Below are positions 7,501 through 16,624 of a stretch of DNA of 64,000 bases, in pieces (within the stretch, counting starts at the first letter, position 1; every line of letters starts with the position of its first letter). The DNA comes from Roseibium aquae (GTDB lineage Bacteria; Pseudomonadota; Alphaproteobacteria; Rhizobiales; Stappiaceae), in assembly GCF_008711285.1 (NCBI RefSeq), contig NZ_VXDC01000001.1, forward strand, positions 744,001 to 808,000, in the 5' to 3' direction. The position numbers were made by a program, and so were the translations under genes. Under the pieces are notes generated by a model, which made no database searches, was not told the DNA's origin, and worked only from the letters and a program-made list of their open reading frames with translations.

Positions 7501-10125
7501 TTCGGCGAGCGTGTTGCCGGCAGCCTCGACCCGCTGGCCTAGCTGAACGGTGATCGCATCCGAACGGTCTGCAAGGATATCGGTGATGTTGCGGGTCTTT
7601 TCCTCGAGCGCGTCGGAAATCCCGATGGTGCGCTGCTCGATCGCGTCGGACAGGATCTGCGTCCGGCTTTCAAGAGCCGCCTCGAAGTTGGCGGTGCGTT
7701 GATCGAGCGTGAGGTCCAGGGTGGTGATGTGGCTGCCGAGTGAGGAATCCATCGTGGCGATGCGCTCGCTCATGGTGAGATCCATGGCTTCCGTGCGCGC
7801 GGTCAGCGTGGTGTCGATCACATTGAGTTGCTCGCCCAGTTTGGCATCCAGCGACCCGATATGAATACCCAGAGCGCCGTCCAGATCCGAGATCCGATCG
7901 CTTAGCGTGGCATTGAGCAGTTCGGTGCGGTGGCCCAAAGAGGCATCCATGGATTCAATGCGCGCGGCAAAGCTCGTGTCCAGTGTGGTCAAGCGGCTGT
8001 CCAGCGACTCCGCCAACAGAAGTGTCTTGGTGTCGAAGGCCTGAAGCAGATTGCCGCCCTTGCCGGTGACGATTTCGTCCAGTTCGCTCAACCGGAGCGA
8101 CAGACCGTCTTCCAGCGCCTTGCCACGAACGTCGAGAGTTTCGCTGATGCGGTCGCCCGCCGTATTGATCTCGCCAGCCAGACGTTCACCGCGGCTGCCG
8201 ATGAGCGCGGCCAACTGGGTCCCCGTCTCCGCCAGCGTGTTCGTGAACTGGGTGGTGTGCGCATCCAGGTTTTCGGTGAGGGTGGTCGACACACCTTCGA
8301 GTGTTTCGCGGAATGTGACGTTCTGCTGTTCGAGCATCGCCGCCATTTCCTGGCCGCGTGTGGCCAGACGATCGTCCAGTTCGGCGCCGTTCACCGTGAT
8401 GGCGGAATAGATACGTTCCGAAATCGTGTCGAATTTCTCGGCCAGTTCTCCGCCGCGAACCGTAATCGTTTCAGTCAGCGTGCCGGCGGTTTCGTCCAGC
8501 TTGGAGGCGATTTCTCCGCCGCGCAGCGAGAGATCGACCACGATCGATTCCCCGGTTCCGCGCAGGATTTCTGCCACTTCGGTCGTGCGATCGGAGAGTG
8601 TTTCGACAATTTCCGCGCCCTTGACGGAAATGGTGTTCGTCACCTCCTGGCCGCGTTCGGAAATGCTGTCCACCACCCGGTCTCCGGTGGCCGCCAAGGA
8701 GGCGTCCAGATTGGTCACGCGGGTCTCGACGGTGGCCACCAAGTCCTCGGTGCGGGTTGTGATCGTGTCGATCAGGCGTCCCGATGTCAGCGACAGGTTG
8801 GCGTTGATCTCTTCGCCGCGCAGCGTGATGGTCTCGCCGACGGAGCTGCCGGTTTGCTCGAGCGCCAGGCGGAATTCCTCGGTCTTCTGGTTGAGGGTGT
8901 CCACCACCTGACCGGTGCTGCTGGTGAGCGTCTCGTTGATGCTGTTGCCCCGTGTCGTGAGGGTTTCGACGAACCGGTCCGCCGTTTCGGCGAAGCGCTC
9001 GTTGACCTCGGTGCCGCGGCTGGACAGGGTTTCCCACATCTGCGTGCCGGTCTTGGCCAGATTGTCGACCAAATCGTTGCCGGTGCTCGTCAAGCGGCCG
9101 ACATAGTCGTCGGCCCTGCTTGTCAGGGCGTCGACCAACTCGTTGCCGGAGGCTGTCAGCGAATTCGCGAGGACGTCGATGCGTTCATCAACGGTCGATG
9201 TCAGTTCGCTCACGCGGGCACTGACGGCATCGACCATGCGTTCTGTGGCGGAATCGACGGAATTGCCGATCTGAGCTGAAGTTTCTGTCAGTTCGGCAGC
9301 AAACCGTTCGTGGGCGCCCGAGATCGTCTCCCGAACCCGGTCCGCATTGTTGATGATCGCTTCCCGCTGGCTGACCAGTTCCTCGATCAGGGCCCGGATC
9401 TTGAGTTCGTTGTCGTTGTAGGAGCGTTCCAGAGACGACACCTCGTTGTGGACCAGAACCTCAAGTTCGCTCGCGCGCGCGATGGCCCGTTCGATCCCGT
9501 CGCCCATGGCCGCGACCTCCCGGCGGATCGCCTGGCCCACGCTGAGGATGGATTCCTTCGCCATGTCCTCCGGTTCGGCAAGGCGCAACGCCACTTCGGT
9601 CATGCCACGGGCGACAATGCGCATTTCCTGCGCGCGCCAGATCATCATGGCCATGACCCAGAAGAAAATGATCGGGACGATAATGCCGATCCCGGCCAGA
9701 ATCAGTTCGGGCGACTGGGGCAAAGCCCCGGTTTCCATGACCGTCGTGACGCGGTCGCCGAACCAGGTCATGGTCATGCTGGCGCCGAGGCCGGCCCACA
9801 GAACGCTCAAGACCAGCGCACCCCAGAAGGGTGCGGCTGAAGGCCGGCGCTGGAGCGCGTAGATCAAGGCCCCGATGTTCCGCCGGTCGTCATTTGCCGC
9901 AGGCGGGCGTCCGCCGCGGCCCCGTTTCCGGCTTGGGCGTCCCTCGTCCTGACCCGGTGTGTCGGGGGAGGCGGAAATGTCCGGGCTGGCTACAGCCGCT
10001 TGCGTGCCGGCCGCGGCGGCCGTTGGGCTGATGCTGTCGGGGCCGCCGAAGTCAAGCTTCAGCGCTTCCTCGACCGCAGAAAGTGCTGCTTCCGCTGGAT
10101 CTTTCACCTTCGGGGATTTTGCCAT
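4513..10125 (-). CDS. Giant coiled-coil polar-growth protein, GPR/RgsE-like
   Basis: A 1870-residue protein. Residues 1-95 are polar and disordered. Two membrane helices lie near 100-120 and 140-163, so the long C-terminal part should be cytoplasmic. Residues about 170-1650 are low-aromatic, Thr/Glu/Arg-rich amphipathic repeats (variants of TLxxRGxEI) resembling apolipoprotein or kinesin-like coiled coil. After a Pro/Ala/Gln linker, the last 110 residues form a globular domain (FVDLWERYRRGERHVFTRRLY). This architecture matches the Growth Pole Ring protein of Agrobacterium and RgsE of Sinorhizobium, which organise unipolar growth. It is monocistronic with its own terminator. The assignment rests on architecture and remembered family features, not alignment. 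Confidence 0.75.
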   Translation of the reverse strand: MAKSPKVKDPAEAALSAVEEALKLDFGGPDSISPTAAAAGTQAAVASPDISASPDTPGQDEGRPSRKRGRGGRPPAANDDRRNIGALIYALQRRPSAAPFWGALVLSVLWAGLGASMTMTWFGDRVTTVMETGALPQSPELILAGIGIIVPIIFFWVMAMMIWRAQEMRIVARGMTEVALRLAEPEDMAKESILSVGQAIRREVAAMGDGIERAIARASELEVLVHNEVSSLERSYNDNELKIRALIEELVSQREAIINNADRVRETISGAHERFAAELTETSAQIGNSVDSATERMVDAVSARVSELTSTVDERIDVLANSLTASGNELVDALTSRADDYVGRLTSTGNDLVDNLAKTGTQMWETLSSRGTEVNERFAETADRFVETLTTRGNSINETLTSSTGQVVDTLNQKTEEFRLALEQTGSSVGETITLRGEEINANLSLTSGRLIDTITTRTEDLVATVETRVTNLDASLAATGDRVVDSISERGQEVTNTISVKGAEIVETLSDRTTEVAEILRGTGESIVVDLSLRGGEIASKLDETAGTLTETITVRGGELAEKFDTISERIYSAITVNGAELDDRLATRGQEMAAMLEQQNVTFRETLEGVSTTLTENLDAHTTQFTNTLAETGTQLAALIGSRGERLAGEINTAGDRISETLDVRGKALEDGLSLRLSELDEIVTGKGGNLLQAFDTKTLLLAESLDSRLTTLDTSFAARIESMDASLGHRTELLNATLSDRISDLDGALGIHIGSLDAKLGEQLNVIDTTLTARTEAMDLTMSERIATMDSSLGSHITTLDLTLDQRTANFEAALESRTQILSDAIEQRTIGISDALEEKTRNITDILADRSDAITVQLGQRVEAAGNTLAERAEEIGKNLSDRVDIAAGAMAEKADHLAATMTSGTDRIDETLDARARQISETLITRTREIAKAFVDGQDEMTSALDNRLAEAGSVLAKQSEELTESLSERIAEINVSLGAKVFEVAETLDTRASQLETVLNERLESISGKLTSESEKARDTLTSVIGEAGTTLSTESTRMRDMVLGAVAEAVDKLSAESVRSVDMVSGALGEASDKLSGESERMRQIVLGTVGEARGALTSESQKAALAVTTAMTDATGSMSSESQRIRELVLSAITDAARTMAAESEKARALYVGTLAEFSGSLTGESAKVRDDLSRTIAEIAGSLAAESEQARATLGKTLQEIRGQMSGEADIVQARVNNAVKEAAETLAGRGKAVADELLERANSLNEAFGARSGELARIVGTDGNALIKAIEERASDLTTRVGDVHAAILDAISVKGREVSEQFAQNGLEATRSLVEAGDRISATLNERSERAASVMDSASARLVASLEDRSERAATLLVDTKQRLEADISAILDKLETSNANLQEIVTAAGTNLAEVEVNLGRRAGEFRSAVDRAVTDTTQTTTAISEQVDALRTVTETTLSDVRDLTHRFQDNAVELSNAARHLEETNRSVEGRVAERKTAIEQVAETLLAKTEAVDTLMRSFTTTLSETLETADDKAREAASMLSAAAEAATKQVTEQFESMRLTAGMEGQKAREAIRSAQDDIMSEMTRTVSEASERFNDAATRMRDVARDVHRELEATRNELKQGVLNLPEEAEETSSALRKVVNEQIRALTELSDIVAKQSNALDISRPQERAAVASAPAPVAASLAAPADYAPTAPQSAPRPAPTGARPQAAPRPAEPLRRQAPSADQQPGSSGKGWVSDLLRRASRDDDRTGNQDASPLQSMDSLNSMSVDIARAIDHETFVDLWERYRRGERHVFTRRLYTLQGQQTFDDIRQKYARDPEFRSAVERYVADFEQLLSQVSRNDRDNMLGQTYLTSDTGKVYTMLAHASGRLD

Positions 10126-10989
10126 TTTTGGATCGCCTCACATCCATACTCATTACACGCCAGCCCACTCCAATATCGGAGCCTAGACCGGATGCGCCTG
10201 AATTCAGTGCCGTTTCGAACCAGGATATTTGCTGCCCTTGTCCTGTTCGCCCGGAATACCGTTCAAGTGTGGCGGGCTGCCGCCGCCGACTGACCCGTAA
10301 CCCGTTGTCACGCAGTCGCCCCCACCATGCCGCATCGATTAACCTAATGGCACACTCTCTCCTAATGAACAAGAAACGCAAGCCATGCCGGGACCCTAGA
10401 GGGGACGGTTCGGGCGGTGATTTAAGACCACGCGGGCACCATCGGCGCGCTCGTGGAAGGCTGCCAAGGGGCTGCAAAAGGCCGGGCAAGCGGTCTGCTT
10501 TCGAGTGAAAAGCGGACGGATGGCGGGTGATTTCAACCGTCACCAGCGACCGCATTTTGCCACGAACGGACGGGCGCTTTTGGCCCGGGATGCGCTCGCC
10601 CCAATCGTAAGGGCATCGACAGAGCCTTGGTTTTCCAACCCTATTGAGCCTGGTTGGACCGGATGCAAACCTGTCAAACCGCGGGCGGCCGCCCGCCGTT
10701 CAAGTGAAAAAAACAAAGATCGTTAACGGCGGCTGGCGTGCCGCCGGGCTCGGGTGTGACTGCAAACCACGGTTCGGAAACAGCTTTCTCGAAAAGCGAG
10801 AATTTTAATGGTTATCTTCTGTTAACCATTTTTGAAAGTTTTTGGGGACATCGGCGCATTGCCGCGTCCTGCCGCGGTTTCAATAGCGGCCTTAACCTCG
10901 TGTTCGCGACTCCCGCGCAAGGATGGTGTTCTTGAGTGACTTTCCGGGGTGCCGGCAGATGTGCGGCCTCGTTGACAAGGACAATTACC
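10126..10989. other. 864-bp intergenic region without a convincing gene
   Basis: Reading frames here are short, lack ribosome-binding sites and resemble no known protein. The 10126-10300 part should carry the promoter of the leftward giant gene, and the part just before 10990 that of the Hpt gene. Two structures stand out: a 16-bp self-complementary GC block (GCGGGCGGCCGCCCGC, 10681-10696) and an AT-rich hairpin, AATGGTTA / TAACCATT with an 8-nt loop (10807-10830), followed by T-rich sequence. An unannotated small RNA is possible but not shown. Confidence 0.5.
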
Positions 10990-11349
10990 ATGGCCCAGGC
11001 AAAACGTGCTGTTTCCGTTGCCGCTAAGCAGGCCGCTCCGCCCGTTGATCTCGTGCAATTGGCGACGAGCACCATGGGCAACAGGGACCTCGAACTGCAA
11101 ATCCTCCAGATGTTCCGCACCCAGTCGAGGGACATGCTCGCCAGGCTGTCCCGCGAAAGCGATCCGGGCGCGCGGAAGGATCTCGCCCATACTCTGAAAG
11201 GGTCGGCGCGGGCCCTGGGGGCGGCCGGTGTGGCCAGCGCCTGTCAGTCGATCGAGGATGCCTTGAACCGGGGAGAAGAGCCTCCGCTGGCCGCTTTGGC
11301 GCAGGCCGTTGATGAGGCAACAGTCTATATCGACAGTCTTGTTTCCTAG
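10990..11349 (+). CDS. Hpt-domain histidine phosphotransfer protein
   Basis: A 119-residue stand-alone Hpt protein. The signature HTLKGSARALGA places the phospho-accepting histidine at residue 67, within a four-helix bundle spanning about residues 18-119. Such proteins shuttle phosphate between hybrid kinases and response regulators in the cytoplasm. No kinase or regulator is adjacent; the only hybrid kinase in the window is CckA, whose usual partner is ChpT rather than this type. The ATG at 10990 follows an AAGGA-like site; an upstream in-frame start lacks support. Partners unknown. Confidence 0.85.
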   Translation: MAQAKRAVSVAAKQAAPPVDLVQLATSTMGNRDLELQILQMFRTQSRDMLARLSRESDPGARKDLAHTLKGSARALGAAGVASACQSIEDALNRGEEPPLAALAQAVDEATVYIDSLVS

Positions 11350-11396
11350 ACTGCCTTGGGCCCGACCCCCTTCCCGGGAAAGCCGGTTCCCACTGA

Positions 11397-11870
<474 letters not shown>

Positions 11871-11909
11871 TCCGGCCCGCCGCTAAGGAATGACATCGCG
11901 GTCTTGGGA

Positions 11910-11932
11910 CCGGCGTCCGGTTTGGGCGCCGG
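11910..11932. terminator. GC-rich hairpin between convergent ferredoxin and MFS genes
   Basis: CCGGCGTCC pairs with GGGCGCCGG (one bulge or mismatch) around a short loop in the 112-bp gap between two convergent stop codons. There is no clear T tract on either strand, so termination is only plausible. Confidence 0.35.
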
Positions 11933-11982
11933 CCTCTCTCGGGGATCGGCACGCAATTTGCGTATGCGGGCTCCGGTCAAAC

Positions 11983-13209
11983 TCACTCGGCGGCCTGGGC
12001 GGCCGGGCGGCGGAACCAGAGATCCACTTCTTTGCCCTCGGCAGGATCGCTAGGGATCAAGGACGACAGAATCAGGCTGACCCCGGCCATGGCCGCACCC
12101 GCCAGAAACACGGCCGCCGGAGACACCAGCCAGACCGCTCCGAAAATCACCGGGATGAAGACGGCTGCAATGTGGTTGATGGTGAAGGCCACACCTGCGG
12201 TCGGCGCGATATCGGCCGGATCCGAGATCTTCTGGAAATAGGTCTTGATCGCGATGGCGATCGCGAAGAACGCATGGTCGATGACATATAGTGCCGCCGC
12301 CAGCGTGGCGTTGTCCACGAACGCGTAGCAGACGAAGACACCGATCAATCCGATATACTCGACGATCAGCGCCTTGCGTTCGCCGAACCGGACGATGAGA
12401 CTGCCGATCTTCGGCGCAAGAAGCATGTTGAACGCGCCGTTTATGAAGAACAGCGCGGCCACTTCGTGGACGTCATACCCGAATTTTTCGACCATCAGAA
12501 ATCCGGCGAAAACCGTGAATATCTGGCGCCGGGCACCTGCCATGAACGTGAGCGCATAGTAGAGCCAATAGCGCTTTCTCAAGATCAGCTTCTTGTGCTG
12601 AACCACGCCTTCGCTGAAGCGCGGATAGGTCATGATCAGGAAGGCCAGCACAATCAGCGTCATGCCGCCGGCGATGGCGAACACGGTCGTGAACGTCAGG
12701 TCGAACATCTTCCAGGCGATGAAGATCAACCCGTAGGCGATGAGCTGGGCAAACGCCCCGACCGCGATGATCTTGCCCATGCTGGCAGCCGCCGTTTGTT
12801 TCGGCAGCCACTGAAGGGAAAGGGATTGCGCCATCGTTTCGTAATAGTGGAAGCCGATCGACATGATCAGCGTCGTGACATAGAAGCCGAGGGCCGTGGG
12901 GAAATAGCCTGTCACCGCAACACCGATCCCCAAAAGAAGCAGCGAGAGATAGGCCAGGGTCTGCTCGCGCATCAGCAGCAGCAAATAGATCGCCAGAAAA
13001 CTCAAAAAACCGGGAATTTCCCGAATAGACTGCTGAATGCCGATTTCCTGGCCTGTGAAACTTAGCTCCTGAACGGCGAAATTGTTCATCAGGTTCCACC
13101 AGGCCGCGAAGGAAAGCTGCATCGCGCCGGCCATGATCATCAGGAGCACTGCGGGAGACCGCCAGCCGGTCGCCTTGGTCGGGTCAATGCTTTGCGTGAA
13201 GTAGGTCAT
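11983..13209 (-). CDS. MFS transporter
   Basis: A 408-residue, roughly 11-12 helix membrane protein of the major facilitator superfamily. The first half includes SIREIPGFLSFLAIYLLLL and the second AALFFINGAFNMLLAPKIG, a region equivalent to the MFS second repeat. There is no signal peptide and the C-terminus is short and cytoplasmic. It is divergent from an AraC regulator 114 bp away, which likely controls it. Substrate unknown. Confidence 0.85.
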   Translation of the reverse strand: MTYFTQSIDPTKATGWRSPAVLLMIMAGAMQLSFAAWWNLMNNFAVQELSFTGQEIGIQQSIREIPGFLSFLAIYLLLLMREQTLAYLSLLLLGIGVAVTGYFPTALGFYVTTLIMSIGFHYYETMAQSLSLQWLPKQTAAASMGKIIAVGAFAQLIAYGLIFIAWKMFDLTFTTVFAIAGGMTLIVLAFLIMTYPRFSEGVVQHKKLILRKRYWLYYALTFMAGARRQIFTVFAGFLMVEKFGYDVHEVAALFFINGAFNMLLAPKIGSLIVRFGERKALIVEYIGLIGVFVCYAFVDNATLAAALYVIDHAFFAIAIAIKTYFQKISDPADIAPTAGVAFTINHIAAVFIPVIFGAVWLVSPAAVFLAGAAMAGVSLILSSLIPSDPAEGKEVDLWFRRPAAQAAE

Positions 13210-13323
13210 GGCGGTCCGTTCGCGTTCGTGACGGTATGAGCGACCAATACCGCCGTCTGATCCTTGCGTGTTAGCGTTGTTTTGTCATGTTATATCGCCA
13301 ACTCGCCAAACCGGAGCGCTGCC

Positions 13324-14112
13324 ATGGGTGTTCATCCTGATCTGTTTCATCCTCCGCCCGACATGTTGCCGGGAGATGTGGTTGGCTTCGCCAAGCGCCA
13401 GCAGAAAGGCACTTTCAACAAGATCCACGCCCACCTGTGCGGCCAGTTGTTTCATGTGATTGCCGGCACGGCCGCGGTGGAAACGGAATTCGGAACCTTT
13501 TTCGTGCCACCGGAAAGGGCCCTTTGGATTCCTGCCGGAGTTCAGCACCATGGGCGGTATCTGTCCGATACCGAAATCCGGTTTTTGTATATTGATCGAT
13601 TGGCCGCGCCCTTTCTTCCCGACCGTCCCGTGGTCGTTCAGGTGACAGCCCTATTGCGCGAGTTGATCCTCGAGTTCATGACCTATGCGCGCTCACAGAC
13701 CCAAGATGGTCCCGCGGCCCGGATCGCCGGGGTCATTCTGGATCAGTTGAAGCAGTTGCCCGCCGCCCCTCTTCAACTCCCCATGCCGAGGGAGAAGAAA
13801 CTCCGGTCCATTTGCGATGCGATCGTGTCCTGTCCTGCTGACATGCCTTCGCTGGCCGAAGCCGCCAGCCGCTGCGCATTGTCGACGCGATCGTTCGAAC
13901 GGCGGATCAAGGCGGAAACGGGAATGAGCTATCGGACCTGGACAACCCAGGTGAAGCTGTTTCGGGCGCTGGAACTTCTGGCGAGCGGCCGCTCGGTGTC
14001 CGAAGTCGCCTTTAAGCTGGGCTATGAAGGGCCGAGCGCCTTTGTGGCCACATTCAAGAAGTCTTTCGGGATCACGCCGGGGCGGTATTTCACCGATCGG
14101 CCGTCTGTTTGA
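13324..14112 (+). CDS. AraC family transcriptional regulator with N-terminal cupin
   Basis: A 262-residue regulator. Residues about 25-105 form a cupin sensor (HAHLCGQLFHVIAGTAAVET, then PPERALWIPAGVQHHG). The last 100 residues hold two helix-turn-helix motifs, ending VSEVAFKLGYEGPSAFVATF KKSFGITPGRY, the AraC signature. The ATG at 13324 follows a GGAG site; a start 20 codons earlier adds unrelated sequence. The layout resembles the NimR/YeaM type, usually divergent from an exporter, as here with the MFS gene. Confidence 0.9.
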   Translation: MGVHPDLFHPPPDMLPGDVVGFAKRQQKGTFNKIHAHLCGQLFHVIAGTAAVETEFGTFFVPPERALWIPAGVQHHGRYLSDTEIRFLYIDRLAAPFLPDRPVVVQVTALLRELILEFMTYARSQTQDGPAARIAGVILDQLKQLPAAPLQLPMPREKKLRSICDAIVSCPADMPSLAEAASRCALSTRSFERRIKAETGMSYRTWTTQVKLFRALELLASGRSVSEVAFKLGYEGPSAFVATFKKSFGITPGRYFTDRPSV

Positions 14113-14184
14113 TCTGGCTCATGGTGAGGCGGGTCCGCAATTGGCAAGCCTTTCACCAGAGACCATTTCTTTGGGGAGTTTCAG

Positions 14185-14613
14185 ATGTTTTCGAAAATCA
14201 TGGTTCCGATTGACCCCGCCGAGCCCGCGTTTTCGCAGGAGGCCTTGTCCAAGGCGGCCCAGTTGGCCAGGGACTATGCGGGAAAGCTGCATCTGGTTGC
14301 GATATGCGCGGAAGTTCAGCGCTTCGTCGCGAGCCAGCTGCCGGAAGGGTTTCAGGACAAGGAAATCACGGAAACCCGGGGAATGCTCAACCGACTGGCC
14401 GAGAGTCTTGATCTTCCGGCCGGGGATGTGTCGACCGAAGTGCGGGTTGGGCCGGTGGACAATGAAGTCCTCGATGCCGCCAAGCAAAATGGCGCAGATC
14501 TTATCGTGATGGCCTCGCATAAGCCGGGCCTGTCGACCTATTTCGTCGGCTCCCACGGTGCTCATGTCGTCCGGCACGCGCCCTGTTCCGTGATGGTCTT
14601 GCGCGAGACCTAA
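14185..14613 (+). CDS. Universal stress protein, UspA family
   Basis: A single Usp domain of 142 residues. It opens MFSKIMVPIDPAEP and ends with the nucleotide-binding segment (GSHGAHVVRHAPCSVMVL), close to the G-x2-G-x9-G(S/T) motif of ATP-binding members. It follows the AraC gene by 72 bp on the same strand and converges on the VWA gene. Role: cytoplasmic stress tolerance, details unknown. Confidence 0.9.
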   Translation: MFSKIMVPIDPAEPAFSQEALSKAAQLARDYAGKLHLVAICAEVQRFVASQLPEGFQDKEITETRGMLNRLAESLDLPAGDVSTEVRVGPVDNEVLDAAKQNGADLIVMASHKPGLSTYFVGSHGAHVVRHAPCSVMVLRET

Positions 14614-14641
14614 GCGAAGTCTCTTGTCTTCGCCAGCAAGC

Positions 14642-14672
14642 GCTTGTTCGCTCGTCTCACGAGCGAACAAGC
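14642..14672. terminator. Perfect 14-bp hairpin overlapping the VWA stop codon
   Basis: GCTTGTTCGCTCGT and ACGAGCGAACAAGC are exact inverted copies separated by 3 nt, between convergent usp and VWA genes. The right arm encodes the last codons of the VWA gene, and its stop lies in the loop. No T tract follows on either strand, so it may block read-through or protect mRNA ends rather than act as a classical terminator. Confidence 0.6.
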
Positions 14673-15835
14673 TGCTTCATGGCCGCCGTCAGTCCTTCCA
14701 CCGTCATCGGGAACATGCGGCCCGACATCAGTTCCCGGATCATCTGGATGGAATGGGTATAGCCCCAGTGTTCCTCGCGCACCGGGTTCAGCCAAACGAC
14801 ATTGTCATATTGCAGGGTGATGCGTTGCAGCCAGGTGCTGCCAGGTTCGTCGTTCCAGTGTTCGACCGAGCCCCCCGCATAGGCGATCTCGTAGGGGCTC
14901 ATGGAGGCGTCGCCGACGAAAATGATCTTGTAGTCGGCCGGGTATTTGTGGAGCACGTCAAAGGTATCCAGGCGCTGTGAATGCCGCCGCCGGTTCTCTT
15001 TCCACACGGTCTCATATAGGCAGTTGTGGAAGTAGAAGTGTTCCATCACCTTGAATTCCGTTCGGGCGGCTGAAAACAGCTCCTCGCAGACACGGATGTG
15101 ATCATCCATGGATCCGCCGATGTCGAAAAACAACAGCACCTTCACCGCGTTGTGCCGTTCCGGCCGCATCTTGATGTCCAGCAGCCCCTTGTGAGCGGTG
15201 GCGCGGATCGTGTTGTCGAGATCAAGCTCGTCCGCGGCTCCCGTTCGGGCGAAATGGCGCAGCCTTTTGAGGGCAACCTGGATGTTGCGCGTTCCCAGCA
15301 GCTGCGTGTCATCGAGGTCCTTGAACTCGCGTTTGTCCCAGACCTTGACCGCCCGCCGGTGCCGGCTTTCCTTCTGGCCGATACGTACCCCTTCCGGGTT
15401 GTACCCGTAGGCGCCGAAAGGCGATGTGCCAGCGGTTCCGATCCACTTGTTCCCGCCCTGGTGCCGTTTTTCCTGTTCCTTGAGACGCTCTTTCAACGTC
15501 TCCATCAGTTTTTCGAACCCCCCGAGAGCCTCGATCTGGGCCTTCTCTTCCTCGGTCAGGTGTTTTTCGGCCAGTTTACGCAACCACTCTTCCGGGATCT
15601 CCGCCGCAGGCGCATCGCTGAGAAGATCGAGCCCCTTGAACACATGGCCGAACACCCGGTCGAATTTGTCCAGATTGCTTTCGTCCTTCACCAGCGTGAC
15701 GCGGGACAGATAGTAGAAGTCTTCGACCCGCCGCCCGGCGAGGTCCTTTTCCAAGGCTTCCATGAGCGCCAGGTACTCCCGCAAGGAGACCGGAAGGCCG
15801 GCGTCTTTGAGCGCGGTGAAGAATGTTATGAACAT
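14657..15835 (-). CDS. VWA domain protein, CoxE/YeaD-like MoxR partner
   Basis: A 392-residue cytoplasmic protein. The N-terminal two thirds is a charged helical region (DUF-type CoxE-like) and residues about 225-390 a von Willebrand A domain. Its metal site reads DIGGSMD instead of the classical DxSxS, as is usual in this alphaproteobacterial branch. The ATG giving MFITFFTALKDAGLPVS was chosen over an upstream start because family members begin there. VWA proteins of this type work with MoxR AAA ATPases as chaperone-like pairs; a MoxR gene is 4.6 kb away on the same strand. Confidence 0.88.
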   Translation of the reverse strand: MFITFFTALKDAGLPVSLREYLALMEALEKDLAGRRVEDFYYLSRVTLVKDESNLDKFDRVFGHVFKGLDLLSDAPAAEIPEEWLRKLAEKHLTEEEKAQIEALGGFEKLMETLKERLKEQEKRHQGGNKWIGTAGTSPFGAYGYNPEGVRIGQKESRHRRAVKVWDKREFKDLDDTQLLGTRNIQVALKRLRHFARTGAADELDLDNTIRATAHKGLLDIKMRPERHNAVKVLLFFDIGGSMDDHIRVCEELFSAARTEFKVMEHFYFHNCLYETVWKENRRRHSQRLDTFDVLHKYPADYKIIFVGDASMSPYEIAYAGGSVEHWNDEPGSTWLQRITLQYDNVVWLNPVREEHWGYTHSIQMIRELMSGRMFPMTVEGLTAAMKQLVRS

Positions 15836-16013
15836 GGCGGAAAGGTAGCGATCTGCCGGGTCCGTGTCGAGAGGCCGCGGCCGGCGGTGCTGGAAAAGCC
15901 GGTGTCTTGTCAACCGTCTGGAAAGGGCTTTCGGGCAGCCTCGTTTAGAGGCACACTTTTGTGCCTACCCCTGGAGCCGTGGCAGGGTTTGAAGACCCCG
16001 GAGCACGAGGGAG

Positions 16014-16517
16014 ATGCCGGCGTTGATTGAAGACCTTTACCAGGCGCTGGCGGACCGGATCGCCCAGTTGGATCTCGGCGGCCTATGGTCCGGTTTTTTG
16101 CCGGATACGGGACCGGGCGCGGAGATGCTGCTGGCCGGGTATCTGATCGGATTGTTCCTGCTTGCGGTCCCGCCGGTCTTCGTCACCTTAAATATGGCCC
16201 GGTGGCGGTCGACCGGGCGCGCGGCCTTCCGCATGTTGCCGCTGGCGCTTGTCATGATGGTTGGGCTCGGGCTCGCGGCGGGATCGGAAATGTGGCGGCA
16301 CGCGGTTACGCCGGAAACCTATCTGCACACCTATGCCGTCCGCGTAAAACTGGGACTGATCTTCGCGGCGGCAGGTGCGGCCGCACTGTCGTTCTGGCTT
16401 GGCAGCCTCAGGCTCACCGTCCGGTGGCCCAATCTGTCCCGGCTGGGGCATGCGTTGTCTTTGATTTGCTGGTTGAACGTGCTCTTTGCCGCCCGGTTGA
16501 CCGGGCCTTTGGTGTAA
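16014..16517 (+). CDS. Hypothetical four-helix membrane protein
   Basis: A 167-residue protein with hydrophobic segments near residues 38-60, 73-92, 110-130 and 143-162. I do not recognise the family. The GAGGGAG ribosome-binding site abuts the ATG at 16014, so an in-frame TTG at 16023 is perhaps the real start. It is the only rightward gene in a leftward group and converges on ycjF through a hairpin. Function unknown. Confidence 0.6.
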   Translation: MPALIEDLYQALADRIAQLDLGGLWSGFLPDTGPGAEMLLAGYLIGLFLLAVPPVFVTLNMARWRSTGRAAFRMLPLALVMMVGLGLAAGSEMWRHAVTPETYLHTYAVRVKLGLIFAAAGAAALSFWLGSLRLTVRWPNLSRLGHALSLICWLNVLFAARLTGPLV

Positions 16518-16585
16518 CCGCTAGATTAGCGGGCATTTAATCGGAACCGATTTCACGCCCAAAGCGGATCGCTTCCTGAGAGGCC

Positions 16586-16624
16586 GCGCATCTTTGGGCG
16601 TTTCAAACAAAACGCCCGATGCGC
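16586..16624. terminator. Two-part hairpin between the membrane protein and ycjF
   Basis: GCGCAT...GGGCGTTT pairs with AAACGCCC...ATGCGC around a 6-nt loop with small bulges, in the 106-bp gap between convergent genes and touching the ycjF stop codon. It could serve both strands; T-richness is weak. Confidence 0.55.

Noticed and set aside
4753-7542. A 929-codon open frame on the plus strand opposite the giant coiled-coil gene, and a 449-codon one at 7930-9279.
   Set aside because: They are mirror frames of the repetitive, GC-biased codons of the minus-strand gene. The translations are Gly/Arg/Gln/His-rich with no family features or ribosome-binding sites.
10807-10830. Paired TTAA-like sequences upstream of the Hpt gene considered as a CtrA site.
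   Set aside because: The TTAA units are 13 bases apart, which does not fit TTAA-N7-TTAA.
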